From Methylothermaceae bacterium (GTDB lineage Bacteria; Pseudomonadota; Gammaproteobacteria; Methylococcales; Methylothermaceae): 64,000 nucleotides of DNA. Position numbers and translations under genes: made by a program. The stretch lies in NCBI GenBank assembly GCA_026981855.1, contig JALSIB010000006.1, forward strand, positions 37,902 through 101,901, written 5' to 3'. Positions 7,741 to 16,536 of the stretch are shown here, piece after piece (position 1 is the first letter of the stretch; each line of letters opens with the position of its first letter). The notes below the pieces were generated by a model. It did not search any database, was not told the origin of the DNA, and saw nothing but the letters and a program-made list of their open reading frames with translations.

Positions 7741-9780
7741 TCAGCGAAACAGCGGCGGATCGTCCGAAACCTGGCGATTGCGCAAGAAGGCCACCTTGCC
7801 CAGCCAGGTTTCGATACGGTCGGGCACTCCCAGCAGATATCCCTGACCGTAATCGATATCCATCCGCCGCAATATCTTCAATTGGCCGCTGTTCTCGATG
7901 AACTCGGCGACGGTGGCCAAACCCAGCTCCCCCGCCATTTGTTGAATGATGCGGATGATCCGTTCGTCGCTTTCCCGCTCTCCCAAATGCCGCACCAGCG
8001 AACCATCGAGCTTCAGATAGCGCACTCCCCCCTCCAGGGCCAGGTCGATCACCGATTGTAACGACGAATAACCGATGCCGAAATCATCGATGGCGAAAGT
8101 CAAACCCTGCTCCCGATGCAAGCGATGCAGCAAGGCACTGTTATCGAACAAGACCTGCTCGGTCAACTCGACGACGACATGCAGAGGCGGCAGCGTCTTT
8201 TGAATGGCATCGGTCAGAAACCGGACATAGTCGTCATCCTCCAAGCTTGCGGAGGAAACGTTCAAGAAGACACACGTCGTCAATCGCGACATCAACGCCT
8301 GGTTGGCGATCAGCTTCTCCAACACCAGACGATCGAAGGTTTCCACCAATCCCAATTCGATGATTTGCTCGATGAAGAGGCCTGCGCTCAAATAATCTTC
8401 CCCGTCCCGAAAACGGCCCAGAATTTCGAAAGCATGGAGGGCTCCCCCCTCGTCCAGCCGAATCAATGGCTGGACGAAAATTTCCAGTTGATCGGAGCGC
8501 AACTTGCCACGAATATTGATACTCTGCTGATACTGGTTCCCGATCCAGGTCATCATGGCCCGGGAATCTTCCGGCGTATCGAGGATGCGTCCATGATGCT
8601 GATGCGACAACCGAGTAAGATAAGTGATCACATAGTGCATGTTCTCCGTCGTCAGCACCTTGGCCTCGTCGAGCAGCGTACCCACGGCACGCACTGTCAG
8701 CGGATACGGCAGTTCCTCCGCCTCGACCCGTTCTTTCAGACAGGCGTCGACCTCTTCGAGCAACCGCTCCACCCGCTCCGTTTCGACACCATAACACACC
8801 AAATAGAAGTCACCGGCAATACCGCGGCTGAACACCATCCACTCCTGGCAACACTCGAATACCTCTTCCAGGCACCGTTCCAACAGGGCAATGCGCCGAT
8901 CTCCCGCCTCCACCCCGTACAAACGATTGATCTTGCCCAGTCCCTGTAAATTGAGCACGCACACGTATTTGGCGTTGGGAAGGTAAAGCAAAGCCTGGAT
9001 GAAATTGAAAAACGTATGCACCCGATTGGTCTGGCTCTCGAAATAGAGCGCGCTCAATAGATTCAGCAACTCTTGAAGCGACTGGCGCAATTCCCGATAA
9101 AGCAGGTAAGCGCTTTCGTAACGACCGTCCACCAACATCGCGTACAGGATACCCGCCTTCTGGTATAAGAGGCGGTGGGTATCTTGCAACTGCTCACACA
9201 CCTTCATGTCGAGACAAATCATCAGGCTCTCCGGATAACGCAATGCTTTGGTGAACTCGCTGTCCTTGGCCGTTTCCAACGGAAAATCCCCTAGATCGGA
9301 CAAGATGCCTCGATTGATCCCACTCAACCATTCAAGACAGAGACGGATCAAAATCTTGTTTCGAATCTGAGCATTCCTCAAGAACACTTCCTGGCGGGCG
9401 GCTTCTTCGAGATACACGCGGGCGGCGGCCTGTTTGGCCGCGGAACACCGCCGATTGAGCGAGGCGAACAACGCCAACGCCTCGGCGGTGGATTCCGCAC
9501 GAACCTGGGCTTCGAGTCGGACGATCTCGTTTTTCAAGTGGTTGAACGTTCCCAGCAGTAGATCGAACGGCAAATTCAGCGCCAGATAACAACGACCGAT
9601 CCTGGTGCCATCGACGTTTCCTTCAAGGGCGGAACGAATGAGGGTCTCGTGGGAACGATGCAACATCGCCACCTCCTCCGAATTCAGCCGTTTCTCGACT
9701 TCACCGTATTCACGCTGAAATTCGGTCAGAGAGGTAAACAACGCGTCGATTTGCTGCTGGCTCAACTGAATGCCCGTCAT
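7741..9780 (-). CDS. EAL-domain protein with degenerate GGDEF-like centre
   Basis: 679 residues. The C-terminal ~250 residues form an EAL phosphodiesterase domain: E-I-L-G-R-F (EAL position), FLNVSS, VELTEQ, AIDDFGIGYSSL, YLKLDGSLV with the catalytic Lys, VAEFIEN and YGQGYLLG. All usual metal and catalytic residues seem present, so c-di-GMP hydrolysis is likely. The middle has a GGDEF-like fold whose signature reads AGDFY, so cyclase activity is unlikely. The first ~300 residues are helical, with no recognised sensor and no membrane segment. ATG 9780 is chosen because CTGGAG precedes it; a longer open frame goes to 9888. Convergent with narI with no gap. Confidence 0.9.
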   Translation of the reverse strand: MTGIQLSQQQIDALFTSLTEFQREYGEVEKRLNSEEVAMLHRSHETLIRSALEGNVDGTRIGRCYLALNLPFDLLLGTFNHLKNEIVRLEAQVRAESTAEALALFASLNRRCSAAKQAAARVYLEEAARQEVFLRNAQIRNKILIRLCLEWLSGINRGILSDLGDFPLETAKDSEFTKALRYPESLMICLDMKVCEQLQDTHRLLYQKAGILYAMLVDGRYESAYLLYRELRQSLQELLNLLSALYFESQTNRVHTFFNFIQALLYLPNAKYVCVLNLQGLGKINRLYGVEAGDRRIALLERCLEEVFECCQEWMVFSRGIAGDFYLVCYGVETERVERLLEEVDACLKERVEAEELPYPLTVRAVGTLLDEAKVLTTENMHYVITYLTRLSHQHHGRILDTPEDSRAMMTWIGNQYQQSINIRGKLRSDQLEIFVQPLIRLDEGGALHAFEILGRFRDGEDYLSAGLFIEQIIELGLVETFDRLVLEKLIANQALMSRLTTCVFLNVSSASLEDDDYVRFLTDAIQKTLPPLHVVVELTEQVLFDNSALLHRLHREQGLTFAIDDFGIGYSSLQSVIDLALEGGVRYLKLDGSLVRHLGERESDERIIRIIQQMAGELGLATVAEFIENSGQLKILRRMDIDYGQGYLLGVPDRIETWLGKVAFLRNRQVSDDPPLFR

Positions 9781-9851
9781 CGATGAAACTCCAGATACCA
9801 TTACTCGATTTCTTGTATCATAGTTAATAACCTCGTACCAAGTGGCAATTT

Positions 9852-10475
9852 GTGAACCGACCCCCAGACACATCCATAAACCAGACACCAGCGACCGCAG
9901 CCGACGCCATGAGCACCGCCGTTTCCCAAATCGCCAGACACTGGACCTATCGGGATTACCTCCGGCTGGAGGACGATCAACGCTATGAAGTCATCGAAGG
10001 ACAATTGATCATGGTTCCCGCTCCTTCATCTTTTCATCAATGGTTTAGCCATAACTTGGAAATACTGCTGACTGAATTTGTCCGCGAACACAAACTGGGT
10101 TACGTCTTCGATGCCCCCATCGACGTGATTCTCGACGAGAACAACGTGGTCCAGCCGGATCTTCTCTTCATCGCCAAAAGCCGGCGGGAAATCATCCGGG
10201 AGCGGGGTATCTTCGGGGCGCCCGATCTGGTGGTGGAGATCGTCTCCCCCTCCTCGGTGGATCGCGATTACCACACCAAGCAGCGCCTCTACGAACGGTT
10301 CGGGGTGCGGGAGTACTGGCTGGTGGATCCGGGCAACCGGGCCGTGGACGTGCTGGGCCTGAGCGAAGACGGTTACGCCTCCGTCAGTTTCGCCTGCGAA
10401 GACGGGCGGGTGACCTCGAACGTCCTGGCCGGCCTGAGCGTTGCGCTTGCCGACATTTTCCAGACCGACCTTTGA
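9852..10475 (+). CDS. Uma2-family protein (DUF820, putative endonuclease fold)
   Basis: Up to 207 residues. After an N-terminal tail it shows WTYRDYLRLEDDQRYEVIEG, VQPDLLFIAKSRR, GAPDLVVEIVSPSS and YERFGVREYWLVDP, the linear order of the DUF820/Uma2 family with the PD-(D/E)XK-type residues P-D-L ... E-I-V. Function of these proteins is not established. The start is uncertain: GTG 9852 gives the full open frame, while ATG 9909 removes a low-complexity tail and fits the family start better; neither has a clear ribosome site. The stop overlaps the next start (TGATG). Confidence 0.8.
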   Translation: MNRPPDTSINQTPATAADAMSTAVSQIARHWTYRDYLRLEDDQRYEVIEGQLIMVPAPSSFHQWFSHNLEILLTEFVREHKLGYVFDAPIDVILDENNVVQPDLLFIAKSRREIIRERGIFGAPDLVVEIVSPSSVDRDYHTKQRLYERFGVREYWLVDPGNRAVDVLGLSEDGYASVSFACEDGRVTSNVLAGLSVALADIFQTDL

Positions 10476-10999
10476 TGCAGATCCGTTTTCACGATCCGGC
10501 CAGCGATTTTTCCGACGGCCTCGCGGTCATTCGCGCCTACCACGACAGTCTGCTGGCACAGGGCCGCCGCCTGCTCGAACTGGTCTCGGAGATCGAAGCC
10601 CACGGTCTCGACCCCGAGCGGGCCAATCGCTTGGCGGAACTCTACGCCTACTACCAGCGCGCCAACGCCCTCCACCACCAGGACGAGGAACGGGCGCTGT
10701 TCCCCGCCGTGGTGGGGCAGGATCTGCTCATCGACGGCATGATCGAACGCCTCGGCCTCGACCATGAGGAAATCGAGGAAGCTTGGCGGGTGCTGGAAAT
10801 CGACCTCAAAGCGATGCTGGCCGGCCATCCCGCGCCGCCCCAACTGGGAGAAAAGACCGCCCGTTTCGAGAAACTCCAGCGCGAACATCTGTTGCGGGAA
10901 AACGAAGACTTCCTGCCCCGGCTGGAACGAGTGCTGACCGCGGAGCAGCGCGGAAAAATGGGCCATTCCATGGCCGCCATGCGCAGGAAAGCCCGCTGA
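10475..10999 (+). CDS. Hemerythrin-like (HHE) domain protein
   Basis: 174 residues, four-helix-bundle type. Iron ligand candidates lie in order: IRAYHDSLL, HHQDEERALFP, LDHEEIEEAW and REHLLRENEDFLP, matching the H ... HxxxE ... H ... HxxxxE pattern of non-heme diiron HHE proteins. Such proteins bind oxygen, NO or act in iron-sulfur repair; a nitric-oxide or nitrosative-stress role would fit the nitrate neighbourhood but is inference. ATG 10475 overlaps the stop of the Uma2-like gene, so they are coupled. Confidence 0.82.
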   Translation: MQIRFHDPASDFSDGLAVIRAYHDSLLAQGRRLLELVSEIEAHGLDPERANRLAELYAYYQRANALHHQDEERALFPAVVGQDLLIDGMIERLGLDHEEIEEAWRVLEIDLKAMLAGHPAPPQLGEKTARFEKLQREHLLRENEDFLPRLERVLTAEQRGKMGHSMAAMRRKAR

Positions 11000-11171
11000 C
11001 CGCCCCCTCCCCTCACACCGAAACCAACTCATAGCGGAACACTATCGCAACTGCGTTCGGCGTCACAGCGACGAAGGCCAGATCGTCCCGTTCGGCAAAC
11101 ACGGATATGAAGATGAAAAACATCCACAACGAATCTATAATTGTTGCGGGACAGCAAAGTTTATAAGCAAT

Positions 11172-11843
11172 ATGGCAACATATCTTTCGAAAACCAAGCC
11201 GCTCTGTCGTGGTCTTTTGCTTTGGATCATCCTTTTGGCCACCCCCGCGGCCCTGGCCGATTCGCCCCCCGAAGCCGTCAGGCAGATAGGACAGCGCTGG
11301 GACACCATCACCTATCACTGGCCCAAAAGCCGACGCGAACAGGGGTTGACGCAACTGCTCTCCGACATCCACCGTCTCGAGCGGCGTTATCCCCGGCAAC
11401 CGGAGCTACTCATCTGGGAGGCCATCGCGCTGGTCACCCGGGCGGGCATATCCCCCAGCCTTGGCACGCTCGGCGATCTGGACAAGGCCCGAAACCTGCT
11501 GCTGCAATCCATTGAAATCGATCCCACCGCGCTGGACGGCGCCGCCTATCTGACCCTGGCCTGCCTCTATTACAAGGCCCCCGGCTGGCCGTTGTCATTC
11601 GGCGATGACGAAAAGGCGGACGCGTATTTCAAAAAGGCGCTGGCCCTGAATCCCGACGGAATAGAAAGCAATTACTATTACGGCCATTTTCTGAGCAAGA
11701 CCGGCCGGACACACGAAGCCATGGCCCACTTTCAAAAGACCGCCATGTTGCCTTCAGACCCTACTCAGCCTTATCTCTCGCTTCATCTGAAAAAGAAGGC
11801 CCGTCAGAAGCTGGCCAAGCTCGTGGCCCGCTCCGATTATTGA
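11172..11843 (+). CDS. Secreted TPR protein
   Basis: 223 residues. Residues 1-29 are a signal peptide (GLLLWIILLATPAALA). The mature part has TPR-like helical pairs, clearest at ARNLLLQSIEIDPTALDGAA and DAYFKKALALNPDGIESNYY. It resembles periplasmic TPR proteins of the TatT type, but no partner transporter is nearby, so the role is open. A 170-base gap separates it from the hemerythrin gene; TATAATT near 11138 could be its -10 box. Convergent with nasA across a GC hairpin. Confidence 0.75.
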   Translation: MATYLSKTKPLCRGLLLWIILLATPAALADSPPEAVRQIGQRWDTITYHWPKSRREQGLTQLLSDIHRLERRYPRQPELLIWEAIALVTRAGISPSLGTLGDLDKARNLLLQSIEIDPTALDGAAYLTLACLYYKAPGWPLSFGDDEKADAYFKKALALNPDGIESNYYYGHFLSKTGRTHEAMAHFQKTAMLPSDPTQPYLSLHLKKKARQKLAKLVARSDY

Positions 11844-11856
11844 TAAAGGGAAACCC

Positions 11857-11876
11857 GGCTTCCGCAAGCGGGAGCC
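11857..11876. terminator. Hairpin between convergent TPR gene and nasA
   Basis: GGCTTCCGC-AA-GCGGGAGCC forms a 9-bp stem with one T-G pair in the 34-base gap between the two gene ends. No T run follows on either strand, so termination is inferred from position only. Confidence 0.4.
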
Positions 11877-11877
11877 G

Positions 11878-14532
11878 TCAATCGCCGGACACCAGCGCCT
11901 GCAGTTCCGGAAGGCAACCGCCGCATTTCCGGCCGGCCCCCAATAACCGGCCGATCTCTTCCACCGAAGCATGACCTTGTTCGATGGCTTGGCGTATCTT
12001 GGGCTCCGAGACCTTGAAACAAGCACAGACGGTGTGATCGTCGCAGATCTCCCCGCCGCTGCGGCCAAACAAAAGACTCATTCGCTCGTCCTTGCTCAAA
12101 CCTTCGCGCTCGAACAACTCGATCAACCAGTCCCGGGGGGGCACCTGGGGATCACGGCTGATATAGACACACGCTACCAGCTTCTCTTCGTCGAGTACGG
12201 CGGCACGATACTGATTGCGCACGCTGTCGTGATACTCGATCCACACGCCCCGCTCATCCTCCAACAATTCCCGCGCCCGTACCGGCCACGCCCGGGGTTC
12301 GTCATTGCCCGCCACCTCATATCGCCACAGGGACCGCCCCAACCGTACCCTGGCCCAGTAGAGAGCGTATTTCAACTGAGGGTGCAACGCCACCCGGGTG
12401 ATGTAGAAACCGAACCATTCACAGCGGCAAGGACGTATCGACACCGGCTGATGTTTGAATTCAGGCTGACCGGAAAGGGGATCGACGAGGTTTTCCAGCA
12501 GGGTATTGACCCGGCCCTGGTTGGTATGGAAATCGTTCCAGTGCATGGGAACGAACAGGCTGCCGGGGCGTTGACGCCGGGTCACATGAACCCGCAGCAA
12601 TATCTCCCGACCATTGTGACCGCGCACCCACGCCAATTCCTTATGACGCAAACCCACGCTTTCAGCGTCTTCGGGATGGACCGCCACGAACGGTTCCGGC
12701 GTGTGGCCCGCAAGCCGCGGGGAGGCCCCGGTCCGGGTCATGGTATGCCACTGGTCGCGAACGCGGCCGGTATTGAGTACCAGGGGACGGCTGGATTCCG
12801 GCAGCCTTGCCGGCCGACGCGGATCGATGGCAATGAAGCGGGCCCTGCCATCGTCGGTGGGAAAGCGTCCATCGGTAAACAGCCGCGGCGTGCCATCGGG
12901 AAAGGCGGCCGTGACCGGCCAGGGAACAGGGCTCAAGCGATCGTATTGGGCATCGCTGAGTTCCGCCAGGCCACTGATGTCGAACAAACGCCTGCCATCG
13001 TTTTCGAAACCGGACAAAGCCGCGTGCTCACGAAAGATCGGGGCCGGCGAATCGTAGGCGAAAGCCCGCCCATACCCCATGGCGCGGGCAACCCCGCTGA
13101 CGATCCACCAGTCCGGGCGGGCCTCGCCCGGCGGATCACGGAAGGCGCGCTGGCATGAGATCACCCGGGCGGAATTGGTCACGGTACCATCTTTTTCCCC
13201 CCAGGTAGCCGCCGGCAGCAGGACATCCGCCAACACCGCCGTATCGGTGCTCCGCACACATTCGGAAACCACCACGAAGGGGCAACATTCCAGCGCCCGC
13301 CGCACAGAATCCGCGTCGGGCATGCTGACAACCGGATTAGTCGCCATGATCCAGACCGCCTTGACCCTGCCGTCCCGGATCGCATCGAACAGCTCCGTGG
13401 CCTTCAACCCCGGGCTTTCCGCCATGACAGGCGCCTGCCAGAAGCGTTTCACCCGGTCGCGGTCCTCCTCGTTTTCCAGCGCCATGTGGGCCGCCAATTG
13501 GCTGGCCAGCCCCCCCACCTCGCGCCCGCCCATGGCATTGGGCTGACCGGTGAGGGAAAAAGGGCCGGCGCCGGGCTTGCCGATGCGACCGGTGAGCAGA
13601 TGACAATTGATCAGCGCATTGATCTTGTCCACCCCGCTGGTGGATTGATTCAATCCCTGGGAATAGGCGCTCACCACCCGCCCGCTCGCGGCGAAGCGGC
13701 GATAGAACAAGGCCACATCCCCGGGATCCAGCTCGCAGATCCGCGCCACGGTGGCGATGTCGGGAGAACTGTCGCGCGCCGCGAGCACGGCCGCCTTCAG
13801 CCCTTCGGTGTGCCCGGCGACGAACCGCTCATCCATATGACCGTGATCGTACAGATAGATCAGGAGACCATTGAACAGGACCGCGTCGGTTCCGGGTTTG
13901 ATGGCCAGATGTAATCCGCCCAGGGAGGTGGTATAGGTCCGGCGCGGATCGATGGTCACCACGAACCGCTCGCCAGGCGCCTGAACCAGACGCCTGAACA
14001 GCACCGGATGACACCAGGCAAGATTGCTGCCGGTCAGCACCACCATTTCCGCCTGCTCCAGATCTTCGTAACTGACGGGTACGCAATCCTCACCGAATGC
14101 CCGCTGATGGGCCACCACCGGCGAGGACATGCACAACCTCGAATTGGTATCGATGTTGGCGGCGCCCAGAAACCCCTTCATCAACTTGTTGGCGACGTAG
14201 TAGTCTTCCGTCAGCAATTGCCCCGAAACGTAGAAAGCCACGGCTTCTGGACCCTGGTCGGCGATGATTTGACGGAATCTCCGGGCGATGGTCGACAACG
14301 CCTCGTCCCAACCCACCCGCCGGCCGCCGACCCGGGGATGGAGCACCCTTTCCGGCAACTCGACGGTTTCTGCCAGCGCACTGCCCTTGGAACACAACCG
14401 CCCCAGATTGGAGGGATGGGAAACATCCCCCTCGACCTGCAACGGCAGCCCCCCGTCGCTGGAAACCCGCACCCCGCAACCGACACCGCAATAGGGGCAA
14501 GTGGTGAGACATGGAAGAAGCGTTGAAGTCAT
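11878..14532 (-). CDS. nasA: Assimilatory nitrate reductase, catalytic subunit
   Basis: 884-residue cytoplasmic molybdoenzyme that reduces nitrate to nitrite for nitrogen assimilation. N-terminus has CPYCGVGCGV and LCSKG, the [4Fe-4S] site of the NasA/NapA/FdhF group; the central part carries molybdopterin features (GSNLAWCHPV, NALINCHLLTGRIGKPG, MATNPVVSMPDAD). The C-terminal ~60 residues form a BFD-like [2Fe-2S] domain, CACFKV ... CGGCLPEL, as in Klebsiella-type NasA. No nasB-type electron donor or nirBD is in the window. Divergent from narK across 461 bases; no sigma-54 box was found on this strand. Confidence 0.95.
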   Translation of the reverse strand: MTSTLLPCLTTCPYCGVGCGVRVSSDGGLPLQVEGDVSHPSNLGRLCSKGSALAETVELPERVLHPRVGGRRVGWDEALSTIARRFRQIIADQGPEAVAFYVSGQLLTEDYYVANKLMKGFLGAANIDTNSRLCMSSPVVAHQRAFGEDCVPVSYEDLEQAEMVVLTGSNLAWCHPVLFRRLVQAPGERFVVTIDPRRTYTTSLGGLHLAIKPGTDAVLFNGLLIYLYDHGHMDERFVAGHTEGLKAAVLAARDSSPDIATVARICELDPGDVALFYRRFAASGRVVSAYSQGLNQSTSGVDKINALINCHLLTGRIGKPGAGPFSLTGQPNAMGGREVGGLASQLAAHMALENEEDRDRVKRFWQAPVMAESPGLKATELFDAIRDGRVKAVWIMATNPVVSMPDADSVRRALECCPFVVVSECVRSTDTAVLADVLLPAATWGEKDGTVTNSARVISCQRAFRDPPGEARPDWWIVSGVARAMGYGRAFAYDSPAPIFREHAALSGFENDGRRLFDISGLAELSDAQYDRLSPVPWPVTAAFPDGTPRLFTDGRFPTDDGRARFIAIDPRRPARLPESSRPLVLNTGRVRDQWHTMTRTGASPRLAGHTPEPFVAVHPEDAESVGLRHKELAWVRGHNGREILLRVHVTRRQRPGSLFVPMHWNDFHTNQGRVNTLLENLVDPLSGQPEFKHQPVSIRPCRCEWFGFYITRVALHPQLKYALYWARVRLGRSLWRYEVAGNDEPRAWPVRARELLEDERGVWIEYHDSVRNQYRAAVLDEEKLVACVYISRDPQVPPRDWLIELFEREGLSKDERMSLLFGRSGGEICDDHTVCACFKVSEPKIRQAIEQGHASVEEIGRLLGAGRKCGGCLPELQALVSGD

Positions 14533-14607
14533 GAGCTGTCACCCGCAAAAGGCTCTAATTTACCATCAAGGTTGGCGACAAGCGAAACGATCCGGGCAGA
14601 ACCTCAA

Positions 14608-14742
14608 CACCTATCGGTTTGCCTTTTCGAGGTCCGGGAAGGGTCTGCCGGCCCGAAATTCGTCCGTAAATTTAGGCCCGGCGTGGCCCTCCCTGGCCGC
14701 TGACGGACCCTTCCCCGCCCCCTCCGACAAAAGTGATAGGTG
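14608..14742. other. Nested inverted repeats in nasA-narK intergenic region
   Basis: The outer pair CACCTATC (14608-14615) and GATAGGTG (14735-14742) encloses a second perfect pair GGGAAGGGTC / GACCCTTCCC and smaller GC-rich pairs (GTCCGT / ACGGAC). On the minus strand this would lie in the 5' leader of nasA mRNA. It could be an attenuator, a cofactor- or nitrate-responsive leader, or a small RNA; no known class was recognised. Confidence 0.5.
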
Positions 14743-14776
14743 GCAAGAGCCAGGACACCTGGATACCCGCCCCAAA

Positions 14777-14793
14777 TGCACCATAATAGTGCA
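14777..14793. promoter_or_regulatory. NtrC-type binding palindrome upstream of narK
   Basis: TGCACCATAATAGTGCA differs from the NtrC consensus TGCACCA-N3-TGGTGCA at one base. It lies 142 bases before the sigma-54 box of narK, a typical enhancer distance, and could also serve the divergent nasA. Confidence 0.8.
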
Positions 14794-14935
14794 TGTGCGG
14801 TTGAACCTCTCCATAGGCATGACGCTCCCTTCGCAGGGAAATCGCTTATCCGCCCCCTCCCCCTTTGGGACAGGTAAGCCTGAACGAGAAAAACGGCATG
14901 CATGCGATTGCCCTGCCTCCAGCCATCGATAAAAA

Positions 14936-14951
14936 TGGCATCATACTTGCT
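14936..14951 (+). promoter_or_regulatory. sigma-54 promoter of narK
   Basis: TGGCAT-CATAC-TTGCT, with the GG-N10-GC core, matches the -24/-12 consensus. Predicted start is about 14962, giving a leader of about 32 bases, nearly the same geometry as the narG promoter. Confidence 0.8.
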
Positions 14952-14993
14952 TGGAAATATTTGACATCAACTTCAGCAAGAGACATTCCACCC

Positions 14994-16451
14994 ATGAGCG
15001 ATCGTTTCAAGTTTCTCTCATTCAGCGGCAGGATTCGTATCCTGCACCTGACCTGGCTGGCTTTTTTCATCAGCTTTTTCGTCTGGTTCAACCATGCGCC
15101 GTTGCTCTCTTCCATCCGCGAGGTCTTCGGCCTGACACCGCAGCAGGTCAAGTCCCTGCTGATCCTCAACGTCGCCATGACCATCCCGGCGCGGATCGTC
15201 ATCGGCATGTTGGTGGACCATTTCGGCCCCAAGCGGGTCTACTCCGGTCTGCTGTTCCTTTCCAGCTTCTTCTGCTTCGCCTTCGCCTTCGCCCAAAGCT
15301 ACGAACAGCTGGCACTGACCCGCTTTCTGCTGGGCTTCGTCGGCGCCGGTTTCGTCATCGGCATCCGCATGATCAGTGAGTGGTTCCCGGCCCGCGAGGT
15401 GGGGTTGGCCGAGGGCATCTACGGGGGCTGGGGCAACTTCGGCTCCGCCGCCGCCGCCATGACCCTGCCTTCACTGGCGTTACTCTATGGTGGCGAGGAT
15501 GGTTGGCGCTACGCCATCGCCACCACCGGCGGCGTCGCACTGATCTATTCCATCGTCTATTTCTTCTCGGTTTCCGACACACCCAAGGGTTCGACCTACT
15601 TCAAGCCCAAGAAGACGGGGGCGATGGAAGTCAGCTCGGTGGGCGACTTTTTCTTCTACTTGTTCATGAACCTGCCGCTGTACCTGGCCCTGGCGCTGCT
15701 GACCTGGAAGCTCACCAATCTGGGGCTGTTCACCGCCGCCCTGGCAAATGTGCTCTATATCGGCCTGAGTCTGCTCTACGCCTATCAGATCTACCACGCC
15801 ATCAAGGTCAACCACCGGGTGTTCAAGGAGCCGGTCGCGGAATTCGACCGCTACAAATTCAAGCAGGTGGCGATTCTCAATCTGGCCTATTTCATCTCCT
15901 TCGGCTCGGAACTTGCGGTGGTTTCCATGTTGCCCCTGTTCTTCAAGGACACCTTCGGCCTCAGCCAGGTGATGGCGGGGATGCTGGCTTCGGGATTCGC
16001 CTTCATGAACCTGGTGGCCCGGCCCAGCGGTGGGCTGTTCAGCGACAAGTTCAGCCGCAAGGTGACCCTGCTGATCCTGCTGACGGGGCTCGGCATCGGT
16101 TATCTGACCCTCAGCCGCATCGACAGCAGCTGGCCATTGGTGCTGGCCGTCGCCGCCACCATGATGTGCTCCTTCTTCGTCCAGGCGGCCGAAGGCGCGG
16201 TATTCGCCATGGTGCCGCTGATCAAACGCCGCCTTACCGGCCAGATCGCCGGAATGACGGGGGCCTATGGCAATGTGGGGGCAGTGGTGTTTTTGACCAT
16301 CTACTCTTTCGTGGACGCCCACACTTTCTTCCTGGTGATCGCCGGCGCCTCGCTGGCGGGCATGCTGGCCGCCCTGTTCCTGGACGAGCCCAAGGGACAC
16401 ATGGCCGAAACCCTGCCTGACGGAACCGTCCAGATGATTGAGGTCGAATAG
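14994..16451 (+). CDS. narK: NarK/NrtP-type nitrate/nitrite MFS transporter
   Basis: 485-residue inner-membrane transporter with about 12 hydrophobic segments. The two nitrate-signature loops are visible: [15 protein letters not shown] and [13 protein letters not shown]. The start is ATG 14994; a longer open frame would begin upstream of the sigma-54 box and can be excluded if that promoter is used. Flanked by divergent nasA and by the kinase-phosphatase gene, the order seen at assimilatory nitrate loci in Pseudomonas. Control by NtrC/sigma-54 supports nitrate uptake for assimilation. The symbol is by family; an assimilatory name would suit equally. Confidence 0.93.
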   Translation: MSDRFKFLSFSGRIRILHLTWLAFFISFFVWFNHAPLLSSIREVFGLTPQQVKSLLILNVAMTIPARIVIGMLVDHFGPKRVYSGLLFLSSFFCFAFAFAQSYEQLALTRFLLGFVGAGFVIGIRMISEWFPAREVGLAEGIYGGWGNFGSAAAAMTLPSLALLYGGEDGWRYAIATTGGVALIYSIVYFFSVSDTPKGSTYFKPKKTGAMEVSSVGDFFFYLFMNLPLYLALALLTWKLTNLGLFTAALANVLYIGLSLLYAYQIYHAIKVNHRVFKEPVAEFDRYKFKQVAILNLAYFISFGSELAVVSMLPLFFKDTFGLSQVMAGMLASGFAFMNLVARPSGGLFSDKFSRKVTLLILLTGLGIGYLTLSRIDSSWPLVLAVAATMMCSFFVQAAEGAVFAMVPLIKRRLTGQIAGMTGAYGNVGAVVFLTIYSFVDAHTFFLVIAGASLAGMLAALFLDEPKGHMAETLPDGTVQMIEVE

Positions 16452-16490
16452 GACAGATTCGCTGGCTTGCTCCATACCCTCCCCTGTTGA

Positions 16491-16524
16491 GCGCAGGCAG
16501 GCATGCTGCCTGCGCCGTTTTTTT
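16491..16524 (+). terminator. Rho-independent terminator after narK
   Basis: GCGCAGGCAG-GCATG-CTGCCTGCGC is a perfect 10-bp stem with a 5-base loop, followed by CG and a run of seven T. It ends 12 bases before the next start codon, so it may also attenuate read-through into the kinase-phosphatase gene. Confidence 0.92.
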
Positions 16525-16536
16525 ACGGAATCCCCC

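Noticed and set aside
14625..14660. AGGTCCGGGAAGGG... as a possible SRP (4.5S) RNA core
   Set aside because: The strict GGAAGGNAGCAGCC loop is missing and the flanking helices do not fit.
14533..14776. sigma-54 promoter for nasA on the minus strand
   Set aside because: Several GC ... CC pairs were checked, but none had the right 10-base spacing with adequate flanks.
14604..14903. 99-codon minus-strand open frame before nasA
   Set aside because: Covers the NtrC site and the inverted repeats, low-complexity composition, no homology pattern.
14865..14993. Upstream extension of narK to base 14865
   Set aside because: The extra residues are not transporter-like and the region holds the sigma-54 promoter.
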